This document shows, in pieces, positions 1-8,195 of a stretch of 64,000 bases of DNA. The first letter of the stretch is position 1. Each line of letters begins with the position of its first letter. The translations under genes were made by a program, and so were the position numbers. The DNA comes from an uncultured Akkermansia sp. (lineage in GTDB: Bacteria > Verrucomicrobiota > Verrucomicrobiia > Verrucomicrobiales > Akkermansiaceae): positions 6,329 through 70,328 of the forward strand of contig URLZ01000007.1 in NCBI GenBank assembly GCA_900548895.1. The letters are read 5' to 3'. The notes below the pieces were generated by a model. The model made no database searches. It was not told the DNA's origin and saw nothing but the letters and a program-made list of their open reading frames with translations.

Positions 1-1493
1 GCCACGTGCCGCGCCGCATCTCGCTCTCGCCGCTCAAGCTCGACGGGCGCGCCGGCCGCCGCGAGTACGCCCTGTGGTTCGTCGTCATGAGCGCCGTTGC
101 CCTCGGCATCTCCTCCCTCGGCTACCTGCAGCTCGACTGTGACCCGCAGATTCAGGACCTCGTCAGCAACGGCATTGTCGCCGGTGTGGGCGCCGTGCTG
201 GGCTTCCTGCCTCAGATGGCCGTGCTCTTCCTGCTGCTCGCCCTTCTCGAGGACTGCGGCTACATGGCGCGCGTCGCCTTCATGATGGACCGCATCTTCC
301 GCTCCCTGGGGCTCTCCGGCAAATCCTTCATTCCCCTGCTGGTGTCGATGGGCTGCGGCGTGCCCGGCGTCATGGCCACCCGCACCATTGAGAATGAAAA
401 GGACCGCCGCATGAGCGTCATGCTCACCACCTTCATTCCCTGCGGCGCGAAGATGCCCATCATCGCCCTGCTCGCCGCGCTCATCGGATCGGACGCCCTC
501 ATCTCCACCGTGGCCTACTTCGCCGGCGTGGGCTCGGTGATCCTCAGCGGCATCATCCTGCGCAAGACGCACATGTTCGCGGGCAGCTACACGCCCTTCG
601 TCATGGAGCTGCCGCCCTATCACATGCCCAACGGCGTGAGCATCAACCTGCGAGCCATGGAGCGCTGCAAAGCCTTCGCCCGCAAGGCCGGTACAGTCAT
701 CTTCCTCGCCTCGGCCGCCATCTGGTTCACGCAGAGTTACACCTGGAAGCTCAACTACCTCAACACCTCCGAAGCGCCTGAGGCCATCGAGCAGAGCATG
801 CTGGCCGACATCGGCCACCAGATGGCGCCGCTCTTCGGCCCGCTGGGCTGGAACGACTGGAAGCCCGCTGTCGCCACTGTGACCGGCCTCGTGGCCAAGG
901 AGACCGTCATCGGCACCTTCGGCGTGCTTTACAAGGCCGAGGAGGGCGGCGAGGATGAGCCCTTCGACCTGACGCCCTCTCAGCCCAAGTTCAACGCCAT
1001 GTCGGCGCTCACCGTGGGGGTCTGGCAGCTCGACCCCGCTGTCCGCGAGGCGAACTTCGCCGCCGAGGACGGTGAGAGCAGCGATGAGGCTTTCGCGGCT
1101 GCAACCGACGGCGCCGAGAGCGGCGCGGCCGAGGCCGAAGCTCAGGCCGCGGAAGAGGGCGGCGATGAAGAGGATGTCAGCGGCCTGGCCGCCAACATTC
1201 AGGCCGCCGGAACCTTCACCCTGTGGAGCGGGCTCTCCTTCATGCTCTTCAACCTGCTCTGCGCCCCCTGCTTCGCAGCCTGCGGTGCCATCCGCCGCGA
1301 GATGAACAGCGCGCGCTGGACCTGGTTCGCCATCGGCTACATGTGCGTCTGGGCATACATCATCGCCCTGCTCGTCTACCAGTACGGCAACTGGTGGCAG
1401 ACGGGAGTCTTCGGCACCGGCCAGCTCGTGGCCATCGCCCTCAGTCTCGGCCTGCTCTACATGCTGCTGCGCCCCATGCCGAAGCGGCCCTGA
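1..1493 (+). CDS. feoB: Ferrous iron transporter FeoB, C-terminal part (5' truncated by window edge)
   Basis: Inner-membrane GTP-dependent Fe(II) importer; only the membrane (gate) part lies in the window and the G-protein domain would be upstream. The frame is open to the first base, so the GTG at base 6 is not taken as the start. Visible hallmarks are the first gate segment with GYMARVAFMMDR, SMGCGVPGVMATRTIE and TTFIPCGAKMPI, and a second gate with KETVIGTFGVLY and NLLCAPCFAACGAIRREM. Between them lies an acidic, Ala/Glu-rich stretch of about 80 residues (bases about 946-1190) that looks like a long cytoplasmic loop. It is followed by a FeoB-associated Cys-rich protein, which supports the call. 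Confidence 0.95.
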   Translation, partial: HVPRRISLSPLKLDGRAGRREYALWFVVMSAVALGISSLGYLQLDCDPQIQDLVSNGIVAGVGAVLGFLPQMAVLFLLLALLEDCGYMARVAFMMDRIFRSLGLSGKSFIPLLVSMGCGVPGVMATRTIENEKDRRMSVMLTTFIPCGAKMPIIALLAALIGSDALISTVAYFAGVGSVILSGIILRKTHMFAGSYTPFVMELPPYHMPNGVSINLRAMERCKAFARKAGTVIFLASAAIWFTQSYTWKLNYLNTSEAPEAIEQSMLADIGHQMAPLFGPLGWNDWKPAVATVTGLVAKETVIGTFGVLYKAEEGGEDEPFDLTPSQPKFNAMSALTVGVWQLDPAVREANFAAEDGESSDEAFAAATDGAESGAAEAEAQAAEEGGDEEDVSGLAANIQAAGTFTLWSGLSFMLFNLLCAPCFAACGAIRREMNSARWTWFAIGYMCVWAYIIALLVYQYGNWWQTGVFGTGQLVAIALSLGLLYMLLRPMPKRP

Positions 1494-1686
1494 CGCTCAG
1501 GGCGACAGAGCTCAGGGCGGCGGGTCGGGCCACCCGCCCGCCGCCCGATGAAAAAGAGACCGCCACCCAATACGGCAAGCTCCGTCCGAAAGCAAGACCC
1601 ACCCATCAGGGCCCAGTCACCCGCCTTCTCAGCCTCCTCACGACTCATACAAGCTCACAAGAACACCCAACCACATCACCCGAACC

Positions 1687-1908
1687 ATGAATGACCTCAT
1701 TGCCATCCTGATCCTGCTGGCCTTGGCCGCCTGGGCTCTCTACCGCAGTCTCTTCCCGGCCGGGTTGAGAAAGCACGCCTGCAGCGGCAGCTGCCACTCA
1801 TGCAGCGGCTGCGCCCTCGGCAACATCGCCCGGACGGCGGAAGCCACCGCCAAACACAAGCACGGTCAGGCCGTCCACGCCTCGGCTCACGGCGGCAACG
1901 ATCACTAA
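1687..1908 (+). CDS. FeoB-associated Cys-rich membrane protein
   Basis: A 73-residue protein with one N-terminal membrane helix (residues 3-23), then a Cys cluster C32-x3-C36-x2-C39-x2-C42 and a His-rich tail (KHKH, VHASAH, NDH). This is the layout of the small FeoB-associated Cys-rich proteins encoded directly after feoB in many anaerobes. The function is not established; binding or handing over Fe(II), or a small cluster, at the cytoplasmic mouth of FeoB is an inference. It starts 193 bases after feoB and is probably co-transcribed with it. Confidence 0.85.
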   Translation: MNDLIAILILLALAAWALYRSLFPAGLRKHACSGSCHSCSGCALGNIARTAEATAKHKHGQAVHASAHGGNDH

Positions 1909-1924
1909 CGGCTTCAGAGTTGCA

Positions 1925-1940
1925 GCGGCGGCACCGCCGC
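1925..1940 (+). terminator. Weak hairpin after the feo genes
   Basis: GCGGCG and CGCCGC pair around a GCAC loop just after the FeoB-associated gene. There is no T-tract, so termination here is only possible. Confidence 0.3.
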
Positions 1941-2113
1941 CAAAGCGACTCCGATCCCTGCAACCCGACAACCCGATAACTTAACCCGGAAGCCTTGAAC
2001 GGCGACCCGGCCCGACACCCCAGCGCCTGAGGGGAAGCGATTTCTCTGACACCAGCGCCGAGAACACCTCTCCTCCGGCACCTTCACCATTTCTCTCAAA
2101 ACATACAACACCA

Positions 2114-3328
2114 ATGAAAACCAAACACATCATCGCAACCGCCCTGACAGGTCTGATGACCCTGCCCGCCATCGCTGAGGAAAGCTCCACACCGACGACG
2201 GGAGACATCCTCCGCAGCATCAACATGTTCACACCGGAGGAAGGCGACCCCGCCTACAAGGTCAAGCCCTCCGAGAAGTTCGGCACCGAGTGGGCCCTCG
2301 ACATGGCCTACGGCTACTGGGGCACCAACAATGCCATGCCCGGGACGAACGGTAAAAACAACTACTTCCTCCTGCACGGCCAGCTCAACCAGCGCCTCAT
2401 CGAGGATGCCGAGAACGGCGGCACCTGGCTGCGCTTTGAAATCTCGGGCTCCGTCGCCCTCGACGCCACGACGCGCCGCCAGGAGGGCGAGTTCATCGGA
2501 GGATACGGCACCATCAACGACGTGCACGGTGACATCTTCGGGCCCCACAAGTTCATCATCCCCGAGCTGGCCATCATGCACTATTTCGCCGGCCAGCGCG
2601 CCTGCATCATCGCCGGTATGGTCAACCTGACCAACTACTTTGACGCCGTGAGCATCGCCAACGACTCCTTCTCGGGCTTCACGAACACCGGCTTCATGAA
2701 CTCGGCCATCCTGCCGCTCGTCGACAGCAATCTCGGCGCCGTCCTCCAGGTCGAGCTCAACCACAGCAACTACGTCATGGCCGCCGTCAGCCGCACGGAC
2801 TGCGAATCCGGCTACAACCCCTTCGATACGCACGGCAGCGGCTACTGCATCGTCGGTGAATGGGGGCACATCGTCGACGACGGCAAGCTGATTCTGCGCG
2901 TCAATCCCTTCTTCCAGAGCATCGAGCAGCAGACGGAGACGGGGACGAAGGCCCGCAAGAATGCCGGCCTCGTCGCCAGCATCGAATACACGCCCTGCGA
3001 CTACGTGACCCTCTTCACCCGCGCCGGCTTCAGCGCCAAGCAAGAGCTGGGCAACAGCGCCGAATTCTCGGTCGGCGCCAACCTGAAGCTCATCCCGGGC
3101 CGCGAAGATGACTTCTTCGGCATCGCCTGGGGCGTCTACAAGGGTCAGAACTCACCCGAGGAGCCGACGGCTCACAACCGCGAATCCACTCTGGAGCTGA
3201 TGTACAGCTTCCAAGTCAACGATTACATCAAAGTCGTCCCCCACTTCCAATACATCCACAACCCCTCCTATCGCGACGATTGCCGGGACGAGACGGTTTT
3301 CGGCATCCAAACCGTCTTCTCTTTCTGA
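2114..3328 (+). CDS. OprB-like outer-membrane porin
   Basis: 404 residues with a Sec signal peptide (MKTKHIIATALTGLMTLPAIA, cut before EES), then a beta-rich sequence of alternating aromatic and polar strands ending in the aromatic residue typical of outer-membrane barrels (TVFSF). Segments such as GTWLRFEISGS, ACIIAGMVNLTNYFD, SNLGAVLQVEL and VTLFTRAGFSA resemble carbohydrate-selective OprB porins. The substrate cannot be told from sequence. It lies after the feo genes but 205 bases away, so co-regulation by iron is speculative. The ATG shown is the only start that gives a complete signal peptide. Confidence 0.75.
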   Translation: MKTKHIIATALTGLMTLPAIAEESSTPTTGDILRSINMFTPEEGDPAYKVKPSEKFGTEWALDMAYGYWGTNNAMPGTNGKNNYFLLHGQLNQRLIEDAENGGTWLRFEISGSVALDATTRRQEGEFIGGYGTINDVHGDIFGPHKFIIPELAIMHYFAGQRACIIAGMVNLTNYFDAVSIANDSFSGFTNTGFMNSAILPLVDSNLGAVLQVELNHSNYVMAAVSRTDCESGYNPFDTHGSGYCIVGEWGHIVDDGKLILRVNPFFQSIEQQTETGTKARKNAGLVASIEYTPCDYVTLFTRAGFSAKQELGNSAEFSVGANLKLIPGREDDFFGIAWGVYKGQNSPEEPTAHNRESTLELMYSFQVNDYIKVVPHFQYIHNPSYRDDCRDETVFGIQTVFSF

Positions 3329-3370
3329 ACTCCGTTTTTATCGGTATTGTGCTGTAACGTGTATGCATAA

Positions 3371-3398
3371 GGCGTGCCGGGCGAAAGCCCGGCACGCC
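3371..3398. terminator. Hairpin between convergent genes
   Basis: A perfect 12-bp stem (GGCGTGCCGGGC with its complement) closed by a GAAA tetraloop, between the porin and the small repeat protein on the other strand. It could act in both directions although neither side has a strong T-tract. Confidence 0.6.
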
Positions 3399-3447
3399 GA
3401 ACTGCGTCAGGGAAGGCGAAACGCGTTGCCGCAGTCGCCGCAGTCAA

Positions 3448-3768
3448 TCAGGCACGGCGGCTCCCGGCCCCACGGCTGCGCAGCAGGCGACGGCTCATGC
3501 TGTTCTCCGCACCGCCGGCCTTGTTCGCCAGCGCCGTGCGACTCTCACCCGACTTCTCGGCCTCCTTTTTCGGAGACTCGCCTTCGGGCTGCGCTTGGCG
3601 GCTGCGCTGCAGGCGGCGGCTCGGGCTGTTCTCCGGGCCTCCGGCCTTGTTCGCCAGCGCGCGGTCGAGGGGCGAGGCCTCAGCAGCGCTCAGGCCGGCT
3701 GGGGTGATGAGAAGGGCGGCAGCGGCCAGCAGGATGAGGCCGTTCATACGGAAGGGAATTTTAGTCAT
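3448..3768 (-). CDS. Small secreted protein with two internal repeats, unknown function
   Basis: 106 residues, not recognised. The N-terminus is a signal peptide (hydrophobic core LILLAAAALLITPAGLSAAEA). The mature part holds two copies of a 23-residue unit of the form ALANKAGG-x-ENS-x-SRRL-x-RSR, 43 residues apart and joined by a Lys/Glu/Ser-rich linker. The 129-base spacing is also clear in the DNA, so the gene grew by internal duplication. The mature protein is strongly basic with Arg-Arg and Arg-Ser-Arg clusters. It may bind an acidic partner or be processed at the basic sites, but that is a guess. Confidence 0.6.
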   Translation of the reverse strand: MTKIPFRMNGLILLAAAALLITPAGLSAAEASPLDRALANKAGGPENSPSRRLQRSRQAQPEGESPKKEAEKSGESRTALANKAGGAENSMSRRLLRSRGAGSRRA

Positions 3769-3907
3769 ATGTATCTGGAAGTTAAACGTTAAAAGATGAG
3801 ATCAAGGGCGGCTTCGAGCCGTCGTGAACAACAGCGCACCGAGCGGTGCACCAACGGCATGGGGGAAGAGACGGCGACGTCGCCCTCCCCGCACGGATCT
3901 CCAACGC

Positions 3908-4315
3908 TCAACAACGCAGAGGACGACAGCCGGCGGAACGCGGCAGGCAGGCGCAGCGGTCGCCGATCTCCCACGCGGAAGTCATCCCGGCAGCGAGCGT
4001 GCATCCGGACACGACCTCCGGCGGGGAGTTCAGGGCGTGAGGCAACGCTGTCGGAGCCGTCCGACGACCGGCGTCATCCAGCAGGCTCAGCGACCGATAG
4101 TGGTGGTGATGCGGCTCGAGACTGCCGCAGAAGCCCTCACCGAAGCTCTCTGGCCTTGCCTCATCCACCTGATCATACGACGCCACGGACTGAGCCGGGC
4201 AGAAGCCCTCCGCATGGCAACAGGGCACCGGCAACTCGAGCGCCGGCCCGAGCAGAAACAGGGGAGCCAGCAACCAGAGCAGCAGCGCCATCACCTGTGA
4301 GAGCACACACTTCAT
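3908..4315 (-). CDS. Cys/His-rich secreted protein, possible metal-binding partner
   Basis: 135 residues from the ATG that puts a signal-like segment first (MKCVLSQVMALLLWLLAPLF). Longer upstream starts give no sensible leader. After the leader there are nine Cys (C32, C33, C39, C63, C105, C121, C123, C130, C135) and a HHHH run at 69-72, a pattern that suggests transition-metal binding. It is read divergently from an ArsR/SmtB repressor and a heavy-metal ATPase gene, and the intergenic region holds the repressor operator. No family is recognised and the reading frame is supported mainly by the leader, so moderate confidence. Confidence 0.5.
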   Translation of the reverse strand: MKCVLSQVMALLLWLLAPLFLLGPALELPVPCCHAEGFCPAQSVASYDQVDEARPESFGEGFCGSLEPHHHHYRSLSLLDDAGRRTAPTALPHALNSPPEVVSGCTLAAGMTSAWEIGDRCACLPRSAGCRPLRC

Positions 4316-4396
4316 CGTCTTTTTGAGGCAATAGCACTCTTCCCCCTCGTTAGTCAATGCAAACTTCAAAAAAAAGAGATTTTTTTCATTTTGCGC

Positions 4397-4425
4397 TTGC
4401 CAAAAGGGGGCAAGAGTTGTATTAA
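4397..4425 (+). promoter_or_regulatory. Promoter of the ArsR-family gene
   Basis: TTGCCA at 4397-4402, a 17-base spacer, and TATTAA at 4420-4425. The predicted transcript has a leader of about 16 bases that lies inside the operator. Confidence 0.75.
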
Positions 4426-4427
4426 AC

Positions 4428-4447
4428 ATTCAAGCAACCGTTTGAAT
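4428..4447. promoter_or_regulatory. Probable ArsR/SmtB operator
   Basis: Inverted repeat ATTCAA-N8-TTGAAT placed between the -10 box and the start codon of the ArsR-family gene, where bound repressor would block its own operon. Size and half-site resemble known SmtB/CadC operators. Confidence 0.65.
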
Positions 4448-4768
4448 ATGTCCTGTCAATTCACCACGGAAATGGCCGAGCAGCTGCCACCGGACGAAGA
4501 CATCTGCGACTTGGCTGACTTTTTCAAAGTCTTCGGTGACAGCTCGCGGCTCCGCGTGCTCTGGGCCCTGCATCAGGGAGAACTCTGCGTGACGCACCTC
4601 GCCGAGATGCTCAACATGAGTGCCGCGGCTGTCTCCCATCAGCTCAAGATTCTCCGCCAGAGCCACCTCGTGCGCACCCGCCGCGACGGCAAAAACATCT
4701 ATTACTCCCTCGCGGACGACCACGTGCAGAAAATCCTCGACATGGGGCTCGAGCACATCTACGAATAA
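4448..4768 (+). CDS. ArsR/SmtB-family metal-responsive repressor
   Basis: 106 residues from the ATG directly after the operator; the longer upstream frame would run through the promoter. It has the winged-helix core with ELCVTHLAEMLNMSAAAVSHQ as recognition region and RTRRDGKNIYYSL as wing. The C-terminal helix DDHVQKILDMGLEHIYE fits the alpha-5 metal site of zinc/cobalt sensors (Asp-x-His-x10-His-x2-Glu, with Glu where the last His usually is). Cys3, Cys20 and the Cys in ELCV could form a further soft-metal site. The P1B ATPase gene follows 57 bases later, so it most likely represses metal efflux until Zn, Cd or Pb binds. Confidence 0.9.
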   Translation: MSCQFTTEMAEQLPPDEDICDLADFFKVFGDSSRLRVLWALHQGELCVTHLAEMLNMSAAAVSHQLKILRQSHLVRTRRDGKNIYYSLADDHVQKILDMGLEHIYE

Positions 4769-4825
4769 ACTTCTCCCCAACCGCCCTTTGAATCCTCGTC
4801 AACCACTCTCAACAATCAAACGCTT

Positions 4826-6922
4826 ATGCAATTATTTAACGCAATAGACACCATTCAGGAAAAGCTCGCCGGCTGGAAGGTCATCGGGTTTTCAGCCATC
4901 TGCCTCGGTCTGAGCCTCTGGGGCAGCCTCGGAGGACCGCAAGCGCTGATTCCCCTGGCTTGGGGCAGCGTGATTCTCAACGGCGTGCCGATTCTCATCA
5001 AGGCCTTCAAGGTCATCTTTCTGGGGCATCGTCTCAACGCCGCCGTACTGACGTCGATGGGTATGCTCGCCTCGCTGGCCATCGGGCAGTATTTCGCCGC
5101 CGGTGAGATTGCGCTCATCATGGCGATCGGCGAGATGCTCGAACACGGCACGCTGACGCGAGCCCGCCGCGGTCTGCGCGAGCTCATTGCCCTGAGCCCG
5201 GATCAAGCGCGTCGTCTGGTGAGCGAGACGCCGAAGAAGCATTGCTGCTGTTGCTGCGGGAACAAGGAGCAGAAGAGCTCGGAGGCGGGCGCCTCTGCAG
5301 GCGCAGCTCGGGCGGAGGCGGCCTCCGGCAGCTGCTGCTCGATGCCGACCAATGACGAAGAGGCTGTTGCGGCCCAGAAGGCCCGCAGCGAGCGCGGTGC
5401 TGACCTGAGCATCACCGCGGCGGACGAGGAGCTGGTGCCGACGGACAGCCTGCGCCGCGGCGACCGCCTGCGCATCCGCCCGGGCGAGAGCATCCCGGCC
5501 GACGGCGTGGTGCTGAAGGGCGAGAGCACGGTTGACCAGTCCATCCTCACCGGCGAGCCCCTGCCCCTCGACAAGGGTGTGGGTGATACCGTCTTCGCCG
5601 GCTGCATCAACGGGCCGGGCTGCCTCGAAATCGAGGTGACGCGCGACGCGTCGGACTCCTCCCTCAAGCGCCTCATTCGCCTCGTGCAGGAGGCCGGGCA
5701 GAAGCAGGCGCCGATTCAGCGCGAGGCCGATCGCTGGGCTCAGTGGCTGATTCCCTTTGCCATGCTCCTCGCCGTGGTCGGCTTCATCGTGCTGCGCGTC
5801 AACGGCTACAGCTATGATGAAGCACTGCTGCGCGCGGTGACGGTGCTGGTGGTCTTCTGCCCCTGCTCTCTGGTGCTCGCCACGCCGACGAGCATTGCCG
5901 CCGCCATCGGTCAGGCGACGAAGCACGGCGTCATCATCAAGTCCGGCGAAGCGCTCGAGGCGCTCGGGCGCGTTGATACGATCGCCTTCGACAAAACAGG
6001 CACGCTGACCTGTGGGCGCCCCGAGCTCACCGAGCTCATCAGCGTGGGTTCCCTGGGCCGCGATGAACTGCTGCGCACGGCCGCTGCTCTCGAAGCCGGC
6101 AGCGAGCACCCGCTGGCACAGGCGATCGTGCGGGCGGCAGACGGCCCGCTGCCCCCCGCCGAGCACTTCCGCGCCACGGCCGGACGCGGCGTTGAGGCGG
6201 AGTTGAACGGGAAGCGCTGGATCTGCGGCAGTGAAGAGGCTCTGCGGGAAAGCGGCATCGTGCCGACGGCGGAGCAACAGGCGCAGCTCGACGCGCTGCG
6301 CAACAAGGGCATGGCCACCGTTCTGCTGGGCAGCGAAGGGAAACTCGAGGGCCTGCTGGCGCTCAGCGACCGGCCGCGCGAGGAGACGCGTGAAGTGCTG
6401 GGCGAGCTGACACAGCGCCGCGTCATGCTCACGGGTGACCACGAGCTGGCCGCGAACCACCTGGCCGAGACGCTGGGCATCGACAGCGTGCACGCCTCGC
6501 TGCTCCCCGGGCAGAAGTCCGCCATCGTCGAGGCGCTCCAGCGGCAGGGCTGCCGCGTCGCCATGGTCGGCGACGGCATCAACGACGCGCCCGCGCTCAA
6601 GGCCGCGCAGGTCGGCATCGCCATGAGCAAGCCCGGCAGCGACATCGCCACCGAGGCCGCGGACGTGGCCCTGATGCAGGACGGCCTGCGCCGCCTGCCC
6701 TACCTCATGCGCCTCGGGCGGGCCACCATCAACACCATCCGCTTCAACATCAGCCTCTCGCTCATCATCAACATCATCGCCGTGACGATGAGCCTCATGG
6801 GGCTGCTCAACCCCGTCACCGGCGCCCTGGTGCACAACGCCGGCTCCGTCCTCGTCGTCTTCAACGCCGCCCTGCTCTACGACCGCCGCTTCGACAAGTT
6901 GAAGAAGGAGCAGCAGGCCTGA
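4826..6922 (+). CDS. P1B-type heavy-metal ATPase with Cys-rich actuator insert
   Basis: 698-residue metal efflux pump. Signatures are the membrane CPC (345-347), the phosphorylation motif DKTGTLT with Asp389, SILTGEP in the actuator domain, SEHPLAQAI, and GDGINDAPALK from 582. It has no N-terminal HMA domain. Instead about 60 residues are inserted in the first half of the actuator domain (about 135-195), holding five consecutive Cys (140-144, after KKH) and a CC pair (170-171). The normal flanks are intact (ELIALSPDQARRL before, LVPTDSLRRGDRLRIRPGE after). CPC plus the ArsR-type repressor upstream points to Zn, Cd or Pb export. The insert may be a relocated metal-binding or sensing site. Confidence 0.93.
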   Translation: MQLFNAIDTIQEKLAGWKVIGFSAICLGLSLWGSLGGPQALIPLAWGSVILNGVPILIKAFKVIFLGHRLNAAVLTSMGMLASLAIGQYFAAGEIALIMAIGEMLEHGTLTRARRGLRELIALSPDQARRLVSETPKKHCCCCCGNKEQKSSEAGASAGAARAEAASGSCCSMPTNDEEAVAAQKARSERGADLSITAADEELVPTDSLRRGDRLRIRPGESIPADGVVLKGESTVDQSILTGEPLPLDKGVGDTVFAGCINGPGCLEIEVTRDASDSSLKRLIRLVQEAGQKQAPIQREADRWAQWLIPFAMLLAVVGFIVLRVNGYSYDEALLRAVTVLVVFCPCSLVLATPTSIAAAIGQATKHGVIIKSGEALEALGRVDTIAFDKTGTLTCGRPELTELISVGSLGRDELLRTAAALEAGSEHPLAQAIVRAADGPLPPAEHFRATAGRGVEAELNGKRWICGSEEALRESGIVPTAEQQAQLDALRNKGMATVLLGSEGKLEGLLALSDRPREETREVLGELTQRRVMLTGDHELAANHLAETLGIDSVHASLLPGQKSAIVEALQRQGCRVAMVGDGINDAPALKAAQVGIAMSKPGSDIATEAADVALMQDGLRRLPYLMRLGRATINTIRFNISLSLIINIIAVTMSLMGLLNPVTGALVHNAGSVLVVFNAALLYDRRFDKLKKEQQA

Positions 6923-7316
6923 GCGGCCCCCTGACAGGATCCGAATTCAAAGGACACCGAAGGACCCCGAAAAAAATCCCTCGCCCTCTCTGTCGGCGCC
7001 GCAGCCGAGCCCTCCGCTCGCCGCGGCGCAACGCCCGAGCCTCACCGCAGGCCTCCGGGCGGGCAGAGCGGGCGGGGGATTTCAAGATTTTCCCGATTCC
7101 CTGCGGACGTCACCCCCTGTGATCAAGAGGGAGCAAAGGGACGCCGAAAAAGGGACGGCCGCGGGAACGCACACGGCCCTCGAAGCCGCGGACGCGATGA
7201 TCGACGCAAGAGGCCCGACCTCGTGTAGCTCTGCAACGGGTTGACCTCCGGCCCGGCGCGGCAGAGCACTCGCCTGCCGCGCCCTTTCGTCCTCGGCCGT
7301 CAACTCTCCCCGAAGC
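6923..7316. other. Intergenic region, convergent genes
   Basis: About 390 GC-rich bases between the end of the metal ATPase and the end of the coiled-coil protein on the other strand. Open frames here lack any recognisable protein features. No clear terminator with a T-tract was seen. Confidence 0.5.
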
Positions 7317-8195
7317 TCAGGGCCGGATGGTGTGGGGATTGTTCGAAGGATTATTGCTCGCCGGCAGCTCGCCGCGAGGGCGCAGGCCTGAGGCTCGAGC
7401 GGGGCGAACCACCGGGCGCACAATCGTGCGCGGGTGCACAATCGGCCGCGGCCCGATCGCGGGCCCGTAATAATAGGGCGGCACCACGATCGAGGGACGC
7501 GAAGGCGGAACCACCACCGTCGTGTTGCCCGTATTTTTCTGCACCTTCTCCAACTGCTGGCGCAGCGATTCATTGTCGCGGCTCAGGCGCTTGTTGTCAT
7601 CCTGAGCGGCGTCGAGCTTTTTCTCCAGCTCGGCAATCTGATCGCGCAGCGCCTTCTCGGAACGGGCGCGATCCAGATACTCCTTGCGGGCATCATCGTA
7701 AAAAGCCTGAGAGGACTTGACGGCGTCGGCGAAGCGCTCGGCTTCGGAGGCCAGCCCGAGGCGCTTCGCCTCGCGCTGATTCCAGAGCGAGGCCACATAC
7801 TCCGCCACGCGCGCGTCCAGCGACACGAGCGGACTGCACATGCCCAACACATCCGTCCCCGTCATGTAGCGCGGGTGCAGCCCGGCATCCGAGAGATTTT
7901 GCCGCACGAGCGCCTCCTTCTCCAAGCGTCGGGCCTCGCGCTGCTCCGCCTCGCGGCGGATGGCATCCCGGCGCGCCTGAATGTCCTCGGGGCGCATCTC
8001 GAAGCGCTCCTGAAGCTCCTGGGGCAGCAGATCCGCCTTCACCTTGCGCATGCCGTCGCGGTAGCGCACCTGCACAAAATCCATCCCGCGGCGAATCACC
8101 TCGGCATCGGGCAGAACCGTCGAGTCATTGAGTTGAAAATCCTCGGCCAAAGCGGCGACCGAGCCGAGAGCAAGCAACAGGAGAGCGCGTTTCAT
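7317..8195 (-). CDS. Secreted coiled-coil protein, unknown function
   Basis: 292 residues. A signal peptide (MKRALLLLALGSVAALAEDF) is followed by a short domain (about 20-60, with VIRRGMDFVQVRYRDGMRKVKADLLP), two charged helical stretches likely to form coiled coils (about 65-105 and 160-225), and a Pro/Arg/Tyr-rich tail from about 230 (PYYYGPAIGPRP and several I-V-x-P repeats). The tail suggests a wall- or surface-associated extension. The start overlaps the stop of the upstream ankyrin gene in an ATGA, so the two are translated from one mRNA and probably act together in the envelope. No family is recognised. Confidence 0.75.
   Translation of the reverse strand: MKRALLLLALGSVAALAEDFQLNDSTVLPDAEVIRRGMDFVQVRYRDGMRKVKADLLPQELQERFEMRPEDIQARRDAIRREAEQREARRLEKEALVRQNLSDAGLHPRYMTGTDVLGMCSPLVSLDARVAEYVASLWNQREAKRLGLASEAERFADAVKSSQAFYDDARKEYLDRARSEKALRDQIAELEKKLDAAQDDNKRLSRDNESLRQQLEKVQKNTGNTTVVVPPSRPSIVVPPYYYGPAIGPRPIVHPRTIVRPVVRPARASGLRPRGELPASNNPSNNPHTIRP

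Noticed and set aside
3796..4326. Plus-strand frames opposite the Cys/His-rich protein
   Set aside because: Arg/Ser/Pro-rich translations with no features; the minus-strand frame has a leader and a meaningful Cys pattern.
4892..6835. 647-codon open frame opposite the metal ATPase
   Set aside because: Antisense of a gene with all P-type ATPase motifs; composition is Arg/His/Ala-rich without any domain.
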